DNA of 64,000 nucleotides from Thaumasiovibrio occultus (lineage in GTDB: Bacteria; Pseudomonadota; Gammaproteobacteria; Enterobacterales; Vibrionaceae), in NCBI GenBank assembly GCA_019703815.1, contig AP023052.1:1116001-1180000 (forward strand), in the 5' to 3' direction. The notes below the pieces were generated by a model that was not told the DNA's origin, ran no database searches, and was given only the letters and a program-made list of their open reading frames with translations. Positions 37,294-48,049 of this stretch are shown here, in pieces; positions within the stretch are counted from its first letter, which is position 1; every line of letters starts with the position of its first letter. Both the position numbers and the translations under genes were made by a program.

Positions 37294-38889
37294 ATGGAAC
37301 AATACCAGCGAGGAGACATCACCGAGGTGACAGATAGCCAAGGCGTGCCCACGGGTGTCTGTATTGTTCGTTCGCAGCTTTTTGCTCATAGCGCCGTTAG
37401 TCATAGCCCCGCCGTTTCTTCGCAAAACGTCGTTCTCCGTCCGCTGTACAACAAAGATCAGCAACCCATTATGAATGTGGATAGCGCGACCTTTCGCTAT
37501 GTGGGAGATCGTTTCTTTGTCGATGCCTCGTCCATTTACATTGAGCCCGACAAAAACGCTCGTTGGGTGATTTACCCTCATCAATCGGGCTCCATTCGTT
37601 ACCTCAATCGCTGGTACGCGTTTGATGAACAATATCTCTATTGCCGTTTGCGTGGCACACGCCGTGCGATTGACGGTGCGCTGGTCGCGTTAAGCGATAA
37701 AAATAATGCCGAGTATGCGTTTGACGATCAGCACGTCTACTTTTTCGGTAAGCGTATCAAAGGTGCCGATAAAGCCAGTTTTGCGAAAGTCGCGAACGCG
37801 AAAGAGCAGTTTTTCCGTGATAAGTCCTATGTCTATTTTTACGGCAAGCGGATTGACGGTGCGGATCCTGAAACCTTTGTGGAGGTGAACAGCTTCTTTG
37901 CAGATGCGATTGATAAACACCGTGCCTATTGTGGGCCAAATGAAGTGACTGCGCTGTCAGTATTGCAGGATCGATTTGCAGATTTCATCGCGGCGCAAAC
38001 GGATTCTGCACAGCAAGCATCACCTTACCATTGGCTAAAGACGCTGTTACACGCTGAGCGATGCAACGAAGAGGTACAAGCTCCTAGTCATGATGACCTC
38101 AACACTGCCGAGCCAGACGACAGCACCACCATGTTGAACCTTGGTGATGGATTTGGTGAGTGCAACGGTGATATCTACTTTGCAGATAGTAAGCTGCTGG
38201 GTTATCGAAAAGAGGATTTCAGCTATCTTGGCGCGGGTTTTTTCATTCATCAAGGCGCGGTGTATTGGCAAGAAACAGAGATCTATCTGGCATCGTTTTC
38301 TCCTGTGAAGTTGGCCAAGGCTGATGCTCGAGAGTTTCGACATAGTGGCGGGCGCTATTTTGTGGATGGGAAGGGGGTCTATTGTGCAGGCAAGTTGCTC
38401 AGAAAAGCCGATTTAGCCAGTTTCCAAGTTTGGAGTGATCGGCTAGCCACCGACAATCAGCATGTGTTTTATGACGGACGTTGTCTAACCAAAGTCTCGG
38501 TTGACGGCTTTGCTTACCTACATGGTGAGTATTTCGCGGTTAATGCCCAACTTCACTATCGCGACAAGCTGTGCAAGCGGCTTACTAAGCAGGTGTTTGT
38601 TCAAGGACAGACGCGCGAAATCAGCGCAGAGTGTATTGCGAATGCTGAAGGGAAAGTGGCGTACTACGGTGTTCCACTTAACAATAAAGTGGATGGGCAT
38701 AGTTTGGAATTTTTCGAGCACTCTCGCTTTGCCAAAGACAACAAACAGGTTTACGTGGTGAATTATTTCGCCAACAGTTTGATCCCCTTACCGCAAGCTG
38801 ATGTGACAAAGTTTCATCTCACAGGTAAGAAAACCGGCAGCGACGGAGTGCAGCAGTTTGACGCCGACGACTACCTGCCAACCTATTAA
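37294..38889 (+). CDS. DKNYY-repeat protein
   Basis: 531 residues made largely of DKNYY-family repeats. Units pair a YAFDDQHVYFFGKRIKGAD-type segment with a following SFAKV segment and recur through the protein (DKSYVYFYGKRIDGADPETF, DNQHVFYDGRCL, DNKQVYVVNYFANS). No signal peptide. Function of the family is unknown. The start follows GGAAGGG. No obvious operon partner. Confidence 0.85.
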   Translation: MEQYQRGDITEVTDSQGVPTGVCIVRSQLFAHSAVSHSPAVSSQNVVLRPLYNKDQQPIMNVDSATFRYVGDRFFVDASSIYIEPDKNARWVIYPHQSGSIRYLNRWYAFDEQYLYCRLRGTRRAIDGALVALSDKNNAEYAFDDQHVYFFGKRIKGADKASFAKVANAKEQFFRDKSYVYFYGKRIDGADPETFVEVNSFFADAIDKHRAYCGPNEVTALSVLQDRFADFIAAQTDSAQQASPYHWLKTLLHAERCNEEVQAPSHDDLNTAEPDDSTTMLNLGDGFGECNGDIYFADSKLLGYRKEDFSYLGAGFFIHQGAVYWQETEIYLASFSPVKLAKADAREFRHSGGRYFVDGKGVYCAGKLLRKADLASFQVWSDRLATDNQHVFYDGRCLTKVSVDGFAYLHGEYFAVNAQLHYRDKLCKRLTKQVFVQGQTREISAECIANAEGKVAYYGVPLNNKVDGHSLEFFEHSRFAKDNKQVYVVNYFANSLIPLPQADVTKFHLTGKKTGSDGVQQFDADDYLPTY

Positions 38890-39160
38890 TACTGTGTGGG
38901 TTATGCGCAGTGCAAGCGGAGTGAATAGGTATCTCGTTTTCTTTATTCGCCTCGAATCGCTAGTCGCTACTAGACCAAGGTCTAAGTCAGTTTGATGGCG
39001 TTTAAGTTGTCTATTGCGCCAATTTGCGTCTATTTTCATCCGTATGGCGTAGCGGCGAAAATGGCTTTCTACTAATTCGACACTGTCTTTCGAGACACCT
39101 GTTTTCCCTTGATCTTTTCCTCGCAGTGCCATCGCGATTTCATCTAACAGAGGATGAGTT

Positions 39161-40036
39161 ATGGCAAGCGCAGGACTTCGCTTTCGCACTGCAATCGAGC
39201 AAACCCGTTTACCGCTACAAATCGTCGGTGCCATCAACCCGTATTGCGCCTTGATGGCAAAAGCGGTGGGACATCAAGCGCTCTATTTGTCGGGGGGCGG
39301 GGTGGCGAATGCGTCTCATGGGCTACCCGATCTCGGGATGACCACCTTAAATGACGTATTAGACGATGCACGAAGGATCACCGCCGCGTGCGACTTGCCG
39401 CTGCTGGTAGATATTGATACCGGCTTTGGGGGCGCGTTGACGATTGCCCGTACCATCAAAGCTATGGAAAGCGCTGGGGTAGCGGCGGTGCATCTTGAAG
39501 ATCAAGTGGCGCAAAAGCGCTGCGGCCATCGCCCGAACAAAGTGATCGTGTCGCAAGCTGAGATGGTCGATAGAGTAAAAGCGGCAGTAGATGCTCGTTG
39601 CGATGACAACTTTGTGATCATGGCACGTACCGACGCCGTAGCCGTCGAAGGTATGACGTCGGCAATTGAACGCGCCCTTGCCTGTGTCGAAGCCGGCGCA
39701 GATATGATTTTCCCAGAAGCGATTCACTCCTTAGCGCAGTACCGCGAGTTTACCCGCGCGGTCAAGGTGCCTGTGCTGGCGAACATTACCGAATTTGGCC
39801 AAACCCCGCTGTTTTCCATTCAAGAGCTCTGTGATGCAGGCGTGCAAATAGCGCTCTATCCGCTGTCGGCGTTTCGAGCGATGAACCAAGCCGCGCTCAA
39901 TGTGTACCAGCATCTGCTGAATGACGGTCATCAACGTGACGTCGTTGATACGATGCAAACCCGAGATGCGCTCTATCACTATTTGAACTACCACGCTTAC
40001 GAGCAACAACTGGATGACTTGTTTGGCAAAGCGTAA
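39161..40036 (+). CDS. prpB: 2-methylisocitrate lyase
   Basis: Cleaves 2-methylisocitrate to pyruvate and succinate in the methylcitrate cycle. 291 residues of the ICL/PEP-mutase barrel with the metal/substrate loop DIDTGFGG and the catalytic loop [10 protein letters not shown] (Cys near 122). The ATG at 39161 has a GAGGA ribosome site. First of prpB-prpC-prpD. No prpR-type regulator lies next to it. Confidence 0.96.
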   Translation: MASAGLRFRTAIEQTRLPLQIVGAINPYCALMAKAVGHQALYLSGGGVANASHGLPDLGMTTLNDVLDDARRITAACDLPLLVDIDTGFGGALTIARTIKAMESAGVAAVHLEDQVAQKRCGHRPNKVIVSQAEMVDRVKAAVDARCDDNFVIMARTDAVAVEGMTSAIERALACVEAGADMIFPEAIHSLAQYREFTRAVKVPVLANITEFGQTPLFSIQELCDAGVQIALYPLSAFRAMNQAALNVYQHLLNDGHQRDVVDTMQTRDALYHYLNYHAYEQQLDDLFGKA

Positions 40037-40116
40037 TGCAAGTTCGGTAAAGAGACGTTCTCGCGTGATCGGAGAAATGAAAGCCAGTCGTCCTCACTAA
40101 TGCAAAGGAGGCCAGT

Positions 40117-41262
40117 ATGCCAATCGCTAACACACCGTCAGATAAGCTCAATTGTGGAGAAGGATTGCGTGGACAAACGGCAGGTGAAACCACACTTTGT
40201 ACCGTTGGGAAAAGCGGGACGGGGTTGACGTATCGCGGTTATGACATTAGCGATTTAGCGGTGCACGCCAAGTTTGAAGAAGTTGCTTATCTGCTGCTAA
40301 AAGGGCGCTTACCTAACAGTGCAGAGTTGACCGCATATAAAGCCAAACTGCAACAGCATCGTGGTTTGCCTGAAGCGCTGCGTCGCGTGTTGGAAACCAT
40401 TCCGGCCAGTGCGCACCCGATGGATGTGATGCGTACCGGATGCTCTATGCTCGGCAATTTAGATCAAGAGTTGGATTTTTCTCAGCAAGAGGAGAAGGTC
40501 GATACCTTGTTGGCAATGCTGCCCGCGATCATCTGTTATTGGTATCGCTTTAGCCATGATGGAGTGCGGATTGAAACGCGCTCTACCCAGCCCAATACAG
40601 GCGCGTACTTTCTTGAGATGCTAACGGGTAAAACGCCCTCCGCCCTGCATCAACAGGTGATGCATTGTTCGTTAATCCTCTATGCCGAGCATGAATTTAA
40701 CGCATCTACTTTTGCGGCGAGAGTCTGCGCATCGACCTTATCTGACATTCATAGCTGTATTACTGCTGCGATTGGCACCTTACGCGGAAATTTACACGGC
40801 GGCGCGAATGAGGCGGCAATGACGTTGATTTCGCCGTGGAAAACCCCCGAAGAAGCCGAAGTGGGCATTATGGGCGCGCTAGCTGCAAAACAGAAAATCA
40901 TGGGCTTTGGTCACGCGATTTATCGCACCTCTGATCCGCGCAATGCTCTGATCAAAACGTGGGCAAAACAGTTAGCTAAGGATGCTGACGATAGCTACTT
41001 ATACGCAGTCTCTGAGCGGGTGGAAGAGGTGATGTGGCGGGAAAAACAGCTCTTTGCCAATGCTGACTTTTATCATGCGTCGGCCTATCACTACCTCGGC
41101 ATTCCGACCAAGCTGTTTACGCCGATTTTCGTGATGAGCCGTGTAACGGGATGGGCGGCGCATGTGTTTGAGCAGCGAGCTCATAACCGGATCATCCGAC
41201 CAAGTGCGGACTATGTGGGGCCAGATCATCAAGTGTGGCTACCGATAGCGCAGCGGCCGTAA
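40117..41262 (+). CDS. prpC: 2-methylcitrate synthase
   Basis: Condenses propionyl-CoA with oxaloacetate. 381 residues of the citrate synthase family with catalytic blocks NLHGGANEAAM (His) and GFGHAIYRTSDPRN (His) and a C-terminal Asp region (FEQRAHNRIIRPSADYVG). The short length and GAN/YRT signature point to methylcitrate rather than housekeeping citrate synthase. Ribosome site AAAGGAGG. Confidence 0.95.
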   Translation: MPIANTPSDKLNCGEGLRGQTAGETTLCTVGKSGTGLTYRGYDISDLAVHAKFEEVAYLLLKGRLPNSAELTAYKAKLQQHRGLPEALRRVLETIPASAHPMDVMRTGCSMLGNLDQELDFSQQEEKVDTLLAMLPAIICYWYRFSHDGVRIETRSTQPNTGAYFLEMLTGKTPSALHQQVMHCSLILYAEHEFNASTFAARVCASTLSDIHSCITAAIGTLRGNLHGGANEAAMTLISPWKTPEEAEVGIMGALAAKQKIMGFGHAIYRTSDPRNALIKTWAKQLAKDADDSYLYAVSERVEEVMWREKQLFANADFYHASAYHYLGIPTKLFTPIFVMSRVTGWAAHVFEQRAHNRIIRPSADYVGPDHQVWLPIAQRP

Positions 41263-41375
41263 CGACTCTCGTTATCTGGCTTTGAATTCTATGTGCACTG
41301 TAACAGCTGTGTGCCCTGTAACAGATATCGGCACGGTGGCTGCGATTTTAATATAACCATTGAGGGAGAGCGGGC

Positions 41376-42827
41376 ATGAGTGCAAATGTGGATATCAACC
41401 AACGCCCAGAGCCAGATGCACTGCTGGTGGCGATAGCTGATTACGTGATGGAATATGACATTGATTCGTCGGAAGCGTATCAAACGGCCCGCTACTGTTT
41501 GATGGATACCTTGGGCTGTGGCTTACTCGCATTGCGCTTTCCTGAATGTACCAAGCACCTTGGGCCCACAGTGCCCGGCACCACCGTTTTTCATGGCGCG
41601 CGGGTGCCGGGGACGGCTTATGAGCTTGATCCGATCACCGCCGCGTTCAACATTGGCTGCGCGATCCGCTGGCTCGATTATAACGACACGTGGCTGGCCG
41701 CAGAGTGGGGACATCCCTCAGATAATCTGGGTGCCATTTTAGCCACCGCTGACTATCTGAGTCGCGCAGCGTTGGCGCAAGGCAAAGCGCCGCTCAAGAT
41801 GCGTGACGTGCTCACTGCGATGATCAAGGCCCATGAAATTCAAGGTGTGCTGGCGCTTGAAAACAGCTTTAACCGCGTCGGGCTTGATCATGTGTTATTA
41901 GTGCGGGTGGCTTCGACGGCGGTGGTAACCCAAATGTTGGGCGGCACTCGCGACCAAGTGATAGATGCGCTCTCTCAGGCTTGGGCAGATGGCGGGGCGT
42001 TAAGAGCTTACCGTCACGCGCCCAATGCGGGCTCGAGAAAATCGTGGGCAGCGGGCGATGCAACGGCAAGGGCGGTGCGATTGGCGCTTATGACCTTAAA
42101 AGGGGAAATGGGGCTCCCCTCAGTGCTAACCGCGCCAAAGTGGGGTTATCACGATGTACTGCTAGAGGGGAAACCGCTAAAGTTCAGCCAGCCTTTTGCT
42201 GCTTACGTTATGGAAAACGTGCTGTTTAAAATTGCGTTTCCGGCGGAGTTTCATGCGCAAACAGCGGTGGAATGCGCGTTGGCGCTGCATCCACAGATCC
42301 AGCGCCGCCTTGACGATATTGCGCGGATTGAAGTGACGACCCACGAGTCGGCGATCCGGATCATCTCAAAAGAGGGCGATTTGGCGAACCCTGCCGATCG
42401 CGATCACTGCTTACAATACATGATCGCGGTGCCGCTGCTGTATGGCGCGCTTATCGCCGAGCATTATGAAGACAGCTTCCACATCGCTGACCCACGCATT
42501 GACCAATTACGCGCTAAGATGACGATTATTGAAGATGCGCGCTACAGCCAAGACTATTTAAATGCCGATAAGCGCGCGATCGCCAATGCAATCCAAGTGT
42601 TTTTCAACGATGGCACGGCAACGGAAAAAGTGGCGGTGGAATACCCGATTGGCCATCGTCGCCGCCGCCAAGAGGGTATTCCGCTGCTTGAGCAGAAGTT
42701 TAGCCATAACCTGAGCACCCGATTTGTGGCAATGCAGTGTGAGCGTATCCTCGCGTTGTGTGGCGATCAGCACGCGTTAGAGCAAACGCCGGTTAACGCG
42801 TTTATGGATCTGTTCGTTACGGCTTAA
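41376..42827 (+). CDS. prpD: 2-methylcitrate dehydratase
   Basis: 483 residues of the MmgE/PrpD family, iron-sulfur-independent dehydratase of the methylcitrate cycle. The N-terminal helical region ([22 protein letters not shown]), [19 protein letters not shown] and [13 protein letters not shown]-type segments fit PrpD. Many vibrios use AcnD with PrpF here; this strain carries the PrpD alternative. No prpE is present nearby. The gene is convergent with the slipin gene 16 bases away. Confidence 0.94.
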   Translation: MSANVDINQRPEPDALLVAIADYVMEYDIDSSEAYQTARYCLMDTLGCGLLALRFPECTKHLGPTVPGTTVFHGARVPGTAYELDPITAAFNIGCAIRWLDYNDTWLAAEWGHPSDNLGAILATADYLSRAALAQGKAPLKMRDVLTAMIKAHEIQGVLALENSFNRVGLDHVLLVRVASTAVVTQMLGGTRDQVIDALSQAWADGGALRAYRHAPNAGSRKSWAAGDATARAVRLALMTLKGEMGLPSVLTAPKWGYHDVLLEGKPLKFSQPFAAYVMENVLFKIAFPAEFHAQTAVECALALHPQIQRRLDDIARIEVTTHESAIRIISKEGDLANPADRDHCLQYMIAVPLLYGALIAEHYEDSFHIADPRIDQLRAKMTIIEDARYSQDYLNADKRAIANAIQVFFNDGTATEKVAVEYPIGHRRRRQEGIPLLEQKFSHNLSTRFVAMQCERILALCGDQHALEQTPVNAFMDLFVTA

Positions 42828-42842
42828 CTCTTGTATTCAGGA

Positions 42843-43727
42843 TCACAGTTTCTCTTTGGGATCCTGATTGGATTCGCCCTTGTTCTGTGGCGTCTTCTGT
42901 GGCGTCGTTGTTGCTGCGTCTGGTGACGCATTAGGATCGGTGTTTGGAGCGGCATTGTGGCGTTTGGTGAGCGCATCAATTAAATCAACGGGGATCGGAA
43001 AGACGATGGTCTGAGAGCGCTCATTGGCAATTTCGGTCAGGGTTTGCATGTAGCGCAATTGGATGGCGTTGGGCGCGAGGTTAAGCACGTTCGCCGCTTC
43101 CATCAATTTAGTGGAGGCTTCCAGTTCACCAGTGGCATGGATCACTTTAGCACGGCGGTTACGCTCTGCTTCGGCTTGTTGGGCGAGGGCGCGTACCATG
43201 CTGTTTTCCAGATCGACATGTTTCACCTCGACATTAGCGACTTTGATCCCCCAATCGTCGGTTTGCTGGTCGAGTATACCTTGTAGATCGCGGTTGAGTT
43301 TGTCGCGCTCTGCCAGTAATTCATCCAGTTCATGTTGGCCTAAAACCGAGCGTAAGGTGGTTTGCGCCAATTGGCTGGTGGCTTCAAAGTAACTTTCGAC
43401 GTTATTGATCGCCATTTGCGGATCAACAACACGAAAGTAAACCACCGCATTGACTTTTACCGAGACGTTGTCACGGGTGATCAGATCTTGTGAGGGTACA
43501 TCCAACACGATAGTGCGCAAATCAACTTTCACCATTTGCTGCACGAACGGGATGAGGATAACCAGCCCCGGGCCTTTCACGCGATAGAAGCGACCAAGAA
43601 AGAAAACCACGCCGCGCTCGTACTCACGCAAAATACGGAACATATTGACCAGTAAGATCACGACCAAGGTAAAGACGACCGCAGCGGTATAAAACATCAT
43701 CATCTGCTCCTGATTAAGACCCGGCAT
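42843..43727 (-). CDS. Slipin (SPFH/band 7 protein)
   Basis: 294 residues. An N-terminal membrane anchor ([22 protein letters not shown]) is followed by an SPFH domain ([27 protein letters not shown]) typical of bacterial stomatin-like slipins, a coiled region, and a low-complexity Pro/Thr/Asn tail. It pairs with the NfeD-type protease upstream: the reading frames overlap by 14 bases. Such pairs form membrane microdomain quality-control complexes. Confidence 0.92.
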   Translation of the reverse strand: MPGLNQEQMMMFYTAAVVFTLVVILLVNMFRILREYERGVVFFLGRFYRVKGPGLVILIPFVQQMVKVDLRTIVLDVPSQDLITRDNVSVKVNAVVYFRVVDPQMAINNVESYFEATSQLAQTTLRSVLGQHELDELLAERDKLNRDLQGILDQQTDDWGIKVANVEVKHVDLENSMVRALAQQAEAERNRRAKVIHATGELEASTKLMEAANVLNLAPNAIQLRYMQTLTEIANERSQTIVFPIPVDLIDALTKRHNAAPNTDPNASPDAATTTPQKTPQNKGESNQDPKEKL

Positions 43728-45168
43728 GCTTGTTCTCCTGTTGAGGTGCTCGCACCACTAACGTCAAGCCATTGATGGCGGTGACAATCACTTTCTGCCC
43801 TTCATGCAGTGGTGTTGTGCTTTCGACTTGCCAGCGCTCGCCACCTAACATCACTTCCGCTTTGCCATTGTCTTGCACGTCGTTGATCACTGCGGTTCTG
43901 CCAATCATCATTTCGCGACCAGTGGTCACCTTGGCGCGGCGCACCTTAAGCAACATGCCCAGCAGCGAAAACACCAGTAAGGCGGAAAACAGACTCACGC
44001 CTGCGATTAACGGCAGGGCAATTTGAAAGCCCGGCACTTCGGTGTCGAGTAAAAATATCGAACCGAAGATAAAGGCGATCACCCCGCCAATCCCCAGTAA
44101 ACCGAAACTTGGGCTAAAGGCTTCTGCCAGCATGAGGGCAATGCCTAAGATGATCAGCGCCAGCCCGGCATAACTGACCGGCAGCATTTGCAAAGCGTAC
44201 ATTGCCAGCAGTAAACAGATCCCGCCAAGCACGCCGGGCAGGCCAATGCCGGGGTTGTAGAACTCCAAAATCAGGCCGTAGATGCCGATCATCAGCAGCA
44301 GATAGGCGACATTAGGGTTAGTGATCACCGCGAGTAACTCGGCGCGCCAATCAGGGACGCGCTCGACAAACTGTGGATTATCGAAAGACAGCGTGACCGG
44401 CTCGCCACGGATCAACACAGTGCGACCATCACTGTTTGCCACCACGTCGTCTAAATTGTTGGCGATAAAATCAATGACGTTGATCTCCAACGCTTCAATC
44501 GCATCGATACTGGCCGCTTCAGTGACCGCCAGTTGCGCCCATTCTTCGTTACGACCATGCAAACGAGCAAGGCCGGTAATATAGGCTCTGGCATCATTGG
44601 TGACTTTTTGCTCCATGGCGGACTTCGGCGCTTGCGCGCTGGGCTGTGGCTCTGTGGCATTGTCTTCTGGCTGAGTGCCAGTTTCGTCAGGCGTAGTAGC
44701 GGGTTGGAACGGATTGTTGGTTGCCGGATCGGCGTCTTCATCATCAGATAGCGGGCTTGGCATTCCCCCTCCGCCGCCAATAGAGACGGGTGTCGCCGCG
44801 CCTAAATTGGTCGCTTGTGCCATAGTGGCGATGTGGCTGGCGAACAGAATATAAGTACCGGCGCTTGCCGCTCGCGCACCTGATGGTGCCACCCAAGTCG
44901 CGACAGGAATGGAGGCGTTGGTGATGGCTTGGATCATATCACGCATCGCTACATCGAGTCCGCCGGGCGTATCCATACGCAAAATGACCAGATCTGCATT
45001 CTCAAGCTGCGCTTGTTCAAGCTCGCGTACCATAAAATCGGCGGTCGCCGGTCCGATTGCACCATCAATGGGGATCACCCACACCTCAGTGGCGTGCAAA
45101 GGCTTTATTACTAGGCTAAAGGCAATTGCGGCGCAGAACAACAGGGCAAATTTTACGCTCACTTTCAT
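43714..45168 (-). CDS. NfeD-family membrane serine protease
   Basis: About 484 residues from the ATG at 45168, preferred over an adjacent GTG for spacing to TAGGAGGG. After a signal peptide, a ClpP-class protease domain carries the Ser in [14 protein letters not shown] and the Lys in [14 protein letters not shown], the dyad of the STOPP/1510-N family. About 40 residues of Asp/Pro/Thr low complexity split the domain. Four helices (about 290-385) and a C-terminal NfeD OB fold follow. It acts with the slipin encoded downstream. Confidence 0.92.
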   Translation of the reverse strand: MKVSVKFALLFCAAIAFSLVIKPLHATEVWVIPIDGAIGPATADFMVRELEQAQLENADLVILRMDTPGGLDVAMRDMIQAITNASIPVATWVAPSGARAASAGTYILFASHIATMAQATNLGAATPVSIGGGGGMPSPLSDDEDADPATNNPFQPATTPDETGTQPEDNATEPQPSAQAPKSAMEQKVTNDARAYITGLARLHGRNEEWAQLAVTEAASIDAIEALEINVIDFIANNLDDVVANSDGRTVLIRGEPVTLSFDNPQFVERVPDWRAELLAVITNPNVAYLLLMIGIYGLILEFYNPGIGLPGVLGGICLLLAMYALQMLPVSYAGLALIILGIALMLAEAFSPSFGLLGIGGVIAFIFGSIFLLDTEVPGFQIALPLIAGVSLFSALLVFSLLGMLLKVRRAKVTTGREMMIGRTAVINDVQDNGKAEVMLGGERWQVESTTPLHEGQKVIVTAINGLTLVVRAPQQENKHAGS

Positions 45169-45499
45169 CACGCCCTCCTACCACATTGAGTTCACTGTCA
45201 ATTATGGTGTGGTTTTTATTAAGCATAGTGCGATTTTGGCGAAGGCAAAGGATTCGTTAAGTCCGTGTCGCAATGCATAGGCCGTGCGATTGGTGACGCG
45301 GCTTGAAATACACGGGTTGCCGTTATGGAGCAATGACTTCTTGGACCGTTGCTGGGTACTATTTGTGCTTCATTTTGAAAACATCTTCTTTTCAAAATGC
45401 CAGCCATTACGGGCATAAGCGTTGCAACTACGCTGTATTCTAATTAAGGGGAACTGACGTAGAATGTTCACAATGTGGAGCTTATCCGAGGTAAATTGA

Positions 45500-46399
45500 G
45501 TGGATAAATTGGGTGCCATGCAGGCATTTATACTCGTTGTGCAAACAGGTAGTTTTTCTGCTGCGGCTAGAGAGTTAGGCACGACACAAGCGACCATGAG
45601 CAAAAAAGTGGCGGCGTTGGAGAGCCAGCTTGGGGTTAAGTTAATGTCTAGAACCAGCCGAGAGTTATCGTTAACGGAAGCGGGGCACGACTATTTTCAC
45701 CGCTGCGTTTCTATTCTTGCAGAGTTAGAAGACGCGGAGTCTCATGTACGCGCGCAAGTTGAACAACCGTCGGGGCAGTTGCGGATCGCCGCTCCCGTTG
45801 TGTTTGGGCGATTATTTCTCGGTTCCGTATTAGCGGAGTTTTTAGATTTGTATCCAGATCTAAAAGTGGACCTGTTTCTTAGCGATACTCATGTTGACCT
45901 AGTCGCCGATAGAATCGATGTCGCCATCAGAGCTAAACAGCTAGAAGACTCAACACTTGTCGCGCGACATCTGTTTAACAATCCGATGGTACTGATTGCG
46001 GCTCCGAGCTATTTCACACATTCTCCCATGCCGAGCAGTCCTGAGCAGTTGGTCACGCACACCTGCATTTTATATTCCCTGCTACAGTCCGTTCATTTAT
46101 GGCATTTTCAGCAAGGAGAGCAACGTTTCTCTGTGCCGGTCTCTGGCAATTGTCGCTGCGATAATGGTGACGTCATTCTTCAGTTAGCGCTTAGTGGGGT
46201 GGGGATTGCTCAGCTGCCGCTGTGGATGGTCGGCGAATTCATTAGCTCGGGCCAATTGATTCAAGTACTCGACAATTTTGAGGTTAAACCGCTGCCATTT
46301 CACGCTGTCTATCCTCAGAATCGCTATGTGCCTCTTAAAGTGCGCTGTTTTATTGATTTTATTAAGGATAAATTAGCGCAAAACGAACTGTTTTGTTAA
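45500..46399 (+). CDS. LysR-family transcriptional regulator
   Basis: 299 residues. N-terminal helix-turn-helix FSAAARELGTTQATMSKKVAALESQLGVKLM, then a substrate-binding domain (LRIAAPVVFGRLFLGSVLAEF). This is the DsdC/YhjC-like branch common in multi-paralogue sets. GTG start at 45500 with GAGG upstream. Target unknown; it is neither divergent from nor cotranscribed with an obvious metabolic gene. Confidence 0.92.
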   Translation: MDKLGAMQAFILVVQTGSFSAAARELGTTQATMSKKVAALESQLGVKLMSRTSRELSLTEAGHDYFHRCVSILAELEDAESHVRAQVEQPSGQLRIAAPVVFGRLFLGSVLAEFLDLYPDLKVDLFLSDTHVDLVADRIDVAIRAKQLEDSTLVARHLFNNPMVLIAAPSYFTHSPMPSSPEQLVTHTCILYSLLQSVHLWHFQQGEQRFSVPVSGNCRCDNGDVILQLALSGVGIAQLPLWMVGEFISSGQLIQVLDNFEVKPLPFHAVYPQNRYVPLKVRCFIDFIKDKLAQNELFC

Positions 46400-46465
46400 T
46401 TCTTACAAGGCGACGACAGAAGCACACCGTGTGATGTGATTCTGTCGTGTTGCTCTCGAACTTAT

Positions 46466-46530
46466 CGCGTTTATTGCGCTGTCAGTTAATACCGCGTTTA
46501 TTGCGCTGTCAGTTAATACCGCCTTTATGC
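46466..46530. repeat. 27-bp tandem repeat, about 2.4 copies
   Basis: Two exact copies of a 27-bp unit (CGCGTTTATTGCGCTGTCAG and seven further bases) at 46466-46492 and 46493-46519, followed by a decayed partial copy. It lies in the short gap between the convergent LysR and SnoaL-like genes. Confidence 0.9.
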
Positions 46531-46546
46531 GCGGTAACAAGTACGA

Positions 46547-47083
46547 TCAGATACTGATGTAGTTGTAACTGTCGTCTTTGCGATCTCTCTTTCCACGGTA
46601 TTTGTCGCTGAAATTGTCAGCCCAAATAGCGGAGGCATCTTGGTTTTGGTTCCAATCAAAAACGGTAGAGCGGTGTTTGATCTTCCATTCGCCATTGCGA
46701 CGCTCAAACCGAAAGTGGTGACGACCACCCAAGATCCCTTCTTTATCAACACCGTTTTCTTCATGAACGTGATAGGCCCACACGTAACATTCTGCCGTTG
46801 CGGTGTCGCCGTCTATTTCAATAATCGGGTTGCTGATGCGATGTTGAGTTGCTTTGAGCGCACGAAAACCTGCCATTGCGGGTTCAACAAATGCGTGCGC
46901 ATTGGCATTGTAAAAGAACAGATCAGGGAAAATCGGGTCTTGGTGTTCTTCGACCGCATCTTCCCAGTAGGTTGATTTCATTAGTTCACCGTCAACACGG
47001 TCTAAAGCTCGCGCAAATTTGTACATCAGCTCTGTCATTTCTTGTTTGTCTAGCAACTGTTGCAGCTTTTGGTTCATGTTCAT
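46547..47083 (-). CDS. SnoaL-like (NTF2-fold) protein
   Basis: 178 residues from the ATG at 47083 (GAGG eight bases upstream; a TTG further up is rejected). The sequence (MYKFARALDRVDGELMKSTYWEDAVEEH, ATQHRISNPIIEIDGDTATAECYVWAYH, GRHHFRFERRNGEWKIKHR) matches the SnoaL_4 group, whose members include steroid and aromatic dehydratase/isomerases and scaffolds. Actual reaction unknown. Confidence 0.85.
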   Translation of the reverse strand: MNMNQKLQQLLDKQEMTELMYKFARALDRVDGELMKSTYWEDAVEEHQDPIFPDLFFYNANAHAFVEPAMAGFRALKATQHRISNPIIEIDGDTATAECYVWAYHVHEENGVDKEGILGGRHHFRFERRNGEWKIKHRSTVFDWNQNQDASAIWADNFSDKYRGKRDRKDDSYNYISI

Positions 47084-47313
47084 CGTGTATACCTCACACA
47101 AAAATCAGATGGAAGTAGGAGCTGCAGGTCATCAATAAAGTCGAGTACTGTGCAGCGGATGAATGAATATTGCCTGTATACATTAAGGAATAGAACCCGG
47201 CAAATACTTATACCAAGTATTCAATTTTGGAATTCAATGACGGCGGGCACGGGTGAAATCAATAAGCCGTTCGTATGATGAGCTGAAAAGGACGGTGATT
47301 TAGATGTTGGCGA

Positions 47314-47706
47314 CTACTGGCAAGACGCGATAGCGTTTGGATCGTATTTGAGCGAGACACCAGTGAGCCATTCACGGGTAAAGTTGTCGTAGGGAAAGAG
47401 CTCGTTGCGATCTTGGCTCATGGTGAAGCGAAACGTGCGGTGGGATTGCACAATCACCAGTTCTTGGTTCTCAACGGTTTTGATTTCATAACTGCGGCCG
47501 GCCCCGTTGCTAAACTCAAGCTTGCCATCTGGGCAAAACTTCACATCAATTCCATCCAGCGGCGGAGCGGGATCTTGATTAATGTAGGTGCCTTTGAGCC
47601 AGCGTTGGGCTGCGGTTTCGGCCGGGTGATCAGAATGGGGATGGCTGACGACGGAAGCCGAGAAGCTTAATGCAAATGCGACCACAGCAAGCGAGGTTGG
47701 GTTCAT
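47314..47706 (-). CDS. Secreted hypothetical protein
   Basis: 130 residues with a signal peptide (AVVAFALSFSASVVS) followed by a His-rich segment (HPHSDHP) and a small beta-rich domain holding two Cys (VKFCPDG near the middle and the C-terminal ASCQ), which may form a disulfide. No family recognised. No clear ribosome site, so the start is provisional. Confidence 0.6.
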   Translation of the reverse strand: MNPTSLAVVAFALSFSASVVSHPHSDHPAETAAQRWLKGTYINQDPAPPLDGIDVKFCPDGKLEFSNGAGRSYEIKTVENQELVIVQSHRTFRFTMSQDRNELFPYDNFTREWLTGVSLKYDPNAIASCQ

Positions 47707-47991
47707 CAGACTGCCATTATGATTGAGTGAAGGTTAATGGTGCTGAAAAATAGGCAATTTTTACCAGTGAAGAAAGGGTAAGGTGACCTAAATTGACCGA
47801 AGTGAGATCGTTGAGACACTTCATTGTAACTGATGATCATGTAAGCAGGCGCCGTTCGTGTGATGAGGCAGGTTCTTTGGCGTTAGCGGAAATTGATGGG
47901 ATGTTTGTAGGCAGCACAGCGAGTCGGAAAGTCAACTTAAGCCTAGATGGAAATACGCTGAAAGGGTCGGTATGGAGCAGACAACAAGCAT

Positions 47992-48021
47992 AAAAAAACC
48001 TGCACATCAGCGCAGGTTTTA
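47992..48021 (-). terminator. Terminator after the ecotin gene
   Basis: AAAACCTGC/GCAGGTTTT stem with an eight-base loop; on the minus strand a T-run follows. It lies about 30 bases beyond the ecotin stop. Confidence 0.8.
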
Positions 48022-48049
48022 TCGTGTTTGGATGCTAAAGCAAAGAGAA

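Noticed and set aside
42838-42866. CAGGATC/GATCCTG hairpin at the prpD/slipin junction as a terminator
   Set aside because: It lacks a T-run and overlaps the slipin stop; left uncalled.
47793-47993. 66-codon frame between two secreted-protein genes
   Set aside because: No start signal, and it ends at the ecotin terminator; most likely non-coding.
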